NCBI GenBank assembly: GCA_947623775.1
Contig: CANQHL010000053.1
Location: 1-8,455 of the forward strand
Direction of reading: 5' to 3'
Origin: an uncultured Clostridia bacterium
Lineage (GTDB): Bacteria > Bacillota > Clostridia > Christensenellales > UBA1242
DNA: 8,455 nt
Part shown: positions 6,285 to 8,455 of the stretch, piece after piece
How positions within the stretch are numbered: the first letter of the stretch is position 1
How the letters are laid out: every line of letters starts with the position of its first letter
Translations under genes and position numbers: made by a program
Notes under the pieces: generated by a model
What the model was told of the DNA's origin: nothing
The model's database searches: none
Seen by the model: only the letters and a program-made list of their open reading frames with translations

Positions 6285-7058
6285 ATGAAATACAATCCTT
6301 ATTATTTAGATTTTAACGATCAAAAAGTGTTTACACCTATTCAGGTTAAAAAGATTAAGGAAAACAACTTTTCAATGGCTTCTGCCCTTAACCAATTGAT
6401 TAATGCAATCAAACAAGGTCCAGACGCTATTCAAAGATTCAGAAAAGATCTCGGAAAACATGATGTTGTAAAATATGATGATGCCGAAACAGGAATAAGC
6501 ACACATGATTTTACAAACAGACTTCGTTTCCTTGCTTCTCAACTTGAACATGATAAGAACGCTTGCCGAATTTTCACAAACGAATCTGGATGTGGAAGAG
6601 CATTAACATATCTTTTCGCAGGCTTCAACTATCAAGGAACAGAAAAAGACTTCTGTGACAAATATTGCAGATGGAAAGAATATCAGTCAAGATCAACTGC
6701 TTTCCCAGCTTTCAAAGGTAAAGATCCTCTTGCTGTTGCACTTTACATTCAACAAAAAGAAGAGAGCATGCCAATAGGATTAGACTATGCCGCTATCCTT
6801 AATAATGTAGTGCCTGGCGAAAATGGAAACTTTATAGTTAATTTCCGTGACGATGGTAGAGCGGTTTTAGCAGCAAATGAACAACTTTTTGAATTGAAAA
6901 CAAATGAAACATTCTACAACAACTTCTACAATGATTATTATTCATCAGATGATGATGAAATTGTTAAGAAAGCATATACAAAGCGTAAAATGGATTACAG
7001 AGACTGGAAAAATTATGTAGAAACTGCACACGACAGTGAAAATGAACAAGATCAATAA
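6285..7058 (+). CDS. Uncharacterised 257-residue cytosolic protein
   Basis: I do not recognise this family. The ATG at 6285 follows an AGAGGTG ribosome site at suitable spacing, and the gene has its own promoter and terminator, so it is surely real. It has no signal peptide or membrane segment. Residues 20-90 look helical and mixed-charge (KKIKENNFSMASALNQL, TNRLRFLASQLEHD). The centre carries four cysteines (94, 103, 124, 128) around SGCGRALTYLFAGFNY and CDKYC, which could bind a metal or simply be structural. Residues 206-225 are rich in Asn, Tyr and Asp, with a YYSSDDDE acidic patch, and the C-terminus ends in an acidic tail. It is the only plus-strand gene. It is divergent from the pseudo-AAA/zincin-VWA operon and convergent with the gene at the right end. 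Function is unknown; shared control with the divergent operon is only a possibility raised by position. Confidence 0.8.
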   Translation: MKYNPYYLDFNDQKVFTPIQVKKIKENNFSMASALNQLINAIKQGPDAIQRFRKDLGKHDVVKYDDAETGISTHDFTNRLRFLASQLEHDKNACRIFTNESGCGRALTYLFAGFNYQGTEKDFCDKYCRWKEYQSRSTAFPAFKGKDPLAVALYIQQKEESMPIGLDYAAILNNVVPGENGNFIVNFRDDGRAVLAANEQLFELKTNETFYNNFYNDYYSSDDDEIVKKAYTKRKMDYRDWKNYVETAHDSENEQDQ

Positions 7059-7070
7059 AATTAAAACAAA

Positions 7071-7097
7071 AAATCCTACAAATTGTAGGATTTTTTT
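7071..7097. terminator. Bidirectional intrinsic terminator between convergent genes
   Basis: A perfect 10-bp stem (7071-7080 with 7084-7093) closes a 3-nt loop. Seven T's (7091-7097) run from the end of the stem on the plus strand. On the minus strand the stem likewise runs into a T6-G-TTTT stretch. It lies 13 bases after the orphan gene's stop and 20 bases after the stop of the converging minus-strand gene, so it can serve both. Confidence 0.9.
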
Positions 7098-7117
7098 ATG
7101 CCCTTTTTGCATTAAGA

Positions 7118-8455
7118 TTAATTACCATTTTCATTCTCAAGCGAATTTTCATTACCGTGACCAGACAAACTGTTAATTCCATCTAATCCAGAGAAATCAC
7201 CATATAAACCCGGTTGCTCTTTTGTTTGCTCGGGAGTTTCCCCCGCGAACTCTTCAGTCTTTTTCTTAACTTCGTCAGCATTTGTAGATTGTGAATCCAA
7301 TGCCTCTTGTAGTGTTCCGTTGTTTTTTCCATCATCAGCATTAGCAACCGCTCCTCTTCCACCGCCAAAGTTTACAAGCTCAGATTCTTTTATCTCGTCC
7401 TCTACAATTTTTTCACCGAGTCTTTTTTCCGGCCTTTGATTTTGAACAGGCGTATCAGGCTTTATTTGTGATGCCGGTGTTTGTGACACTGGTTCTGATA
7501 CCGGTGTTCGTGGTGCTGGTTCTGGTGCTGGTTGCGGAACTACTCCCGCACTTGGCTTTCCTGTATTTTCAGACGGCACTGCATTTTGTTGTGACACATC
7601 ACTAGGTGCTGGTTTAGACTTTGCCACCTCAACTTTCGGTTTTTGAGCCTTTTTTGCATTAGGCTGTACTTTTGGCGGCGTTTTTACTGGCTGCCCCGCA
7701 ATTTTCTTAGGTTGAGTCGTTTGTGCCTTAGGTTGTTGCTGTTGAGGGAGCAATTCTGCCGGCTTTACAGGTGTATCCATTTCCAAAATACCCTTTCGGG
7801 CTGTGGTGATGATTTGAGTTATTTTATTGTAATCACTTACTGCCTCTTTTATAATTTTGAAATCTATACCCAATTTTTCAAGTCCGCCGACCTCATCTAC
7901 TGCCCTATCAAGAAAGGCTTTATATTTTATATATTTAAACTTATCGTTCATATCCACAGGTTGAAGTGCAAGCATTTCGTGATATCTGTCAAGCACCTTT
8001 TTGCATGTTGCATTTTTTGCTTCTTCAAGGGCTTTTAACATTTTCATTAAATACAATTGACTTGCCATATCGAAAAAGCCACCAAGCAGCAATTCCATAT
8101 CAAGAGCATCTTGCAAGATTACGGCAAGATCAGGCAATGCGGTGTCGTCGTTTTTCACTTCAACATCAACAAGGTTGAAAACATTTCTCACTCTTATTCT
8201 AAATTCATCATCATTTTGTGAAACATATTCAGCAACAGGTGTGATGATGTAATCTTCACCAAGGAATCCGTCAACAAATTCTGACAAATACAACGTTGCC
8301 TTTGCGGTGCCGTCTGTGTTTTGGTCAATTCGCACACTGAAATAGAAGTACTTTCGCATGTAAAGTGCTATTGCCCTGTAAAAATTCTCGCCACTGTCCT
8401 CAAGTTCCTTTTCCATTCTAACAAGGTTGCGGCGAATATCTTCATTTATCACATA
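7118..8455 (-). CDS. Uncharacterised protein with Pro/Gln/Lys-rich and acidic tail, possibly partial at 5' end
   Basis: I do not recognise this family. The frame has a possible GTG start at 8452 (444 residues), but the codon before it is also open and the window ends there, so the true start may lie outside; no ribosome site can be seen. Counting from that GTG, residues 1-225 appear folded. A mixed alpha/beta part contains FYRAIALYMRKYFYFSVRI and alternating strands, and a long helical part follows (LLGGFFDMASQLYLMKMLKALEEAK, then YIKYKAFLDRAVDEVGGLEKL). Residues 228-343 are a basic, proline-rich linker full of PKP, PAP, QPQ and TPV motifs. Residues 344-444 are acidic and Gly/Asn-rich. There is no membrane segment. 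The long disordered tail suggests a scaffold or multi-partner protein, but that is inference only. It ends at the shared terminator with the orphan gene. Confidence 0.77.
   Translation of the reverse strand, partial: YVINEDIRRNLVRMEKELEDSGENFYRAIALYMRKYFYFSVRIDQNTDGTAKATLYLSEFVDGFLGEDYIITPVAEYVSQNDDEFRIRVRNVFNLVDVEVKNDDTALPDLAVILQDALDMELLLGGFFDMASQLYLMKMLKALEEAKNATCKKVLDRYHEMLALQPVDMNDKFKYIKYKAFLDRAVDEVGGLEKLGIDFKIIKEAVSDYNKITQIITTARKGILEMDTPVKPAELLPQQQQPKAQTTQPKKIAGQPVKTPPKVQPNAKKAQKPKVEVAKSKPAPSDVSQQNAVPSENTGKPSAGVVPQPAPEPAPRTPVSEPVSQTPASQIKPDTPVQNQRPEKRLGEKIVEDEIKESELVNFGGGRGAVANADDGKNNGTLQEALDSQSTNADEVKKKTEEFAGETPEQTKEQPGLYGDFSGLDGINSLSGHGNENSLENENGN

Overview
The window is AT-rich, protein-dense bacterial DNA. 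Genes use the standard code (TGG for Trp; TAA and TAG stops), strong AGAGG/GGAGG-type Shine-Dalgarno sites, and TTGAxx/TATAAT promoters with extended -10 TGn motifs. This fits a low-GC Bacillota-type genome. The secreted M60 mucin-peptidase-like gene at the left end suggests, without proving it, a gut or mucosal host-associated bacterium. I see no rRNA, tRNA, CRISPR array, transposase or integrase.

Layout. (1) 1-1874, minus: 5' part of a large secreted M60-like zinc metallopeptidase, with its own promoter, running off the left edge. (2) 2148-3260, minus: a fused P-loop NTPase + CYTH (triphosphate tunnel) protein, ending at an intrinsic terminator. (3) 3490-5860, minus: a tight two-gene operon. 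The first gene encodes a 137-aa protein that looks like an AAA+ core whose Walker A and B motifs have decayed. Four bases later begins a 650-aa protein with a zincin-type HExxH domain, a roughly 350-residue low-complexity linker rich in Gln/Gly and then in charged residues, and a C-terminal VWA-like domain with a complete MIDAS pattern. (4) 5861-6284: a 424-bp divergent intergenic region with two good promoters pointing outward, a perfect DnaA-box match, a less AT-rich island and two GTTTAAAC palindromes. (5) 6285-7058, plus: an unrecognised 257-aa protein. (6) 7071-7097: a bidirectional terminator between convergent genes. (7) 7118-8455, minus: an unrecognised protein with a folded N-terminal region and a long Pro/Gln/Lys-rich then acidic tail. 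Its true start may lie beyond the right edge.

How they may work together: peptidase/VWA proteins of the predicted metallopeptidase family (COG3864/DUF2201 type) are normally paired with an active MoxR-like AAA+ ATPase. Here the only partner visible is a short, apparently ATPase-dead AAA-like protein that is translationally coupled to it. This is the most unusual arrangement in the window. The divergent orphan gene at 6285 shares the intergenic control region with that operon and could be co-regulated with it, but nothing in the sequence proves a functional link. The outer genes appear to be independent transcription units.
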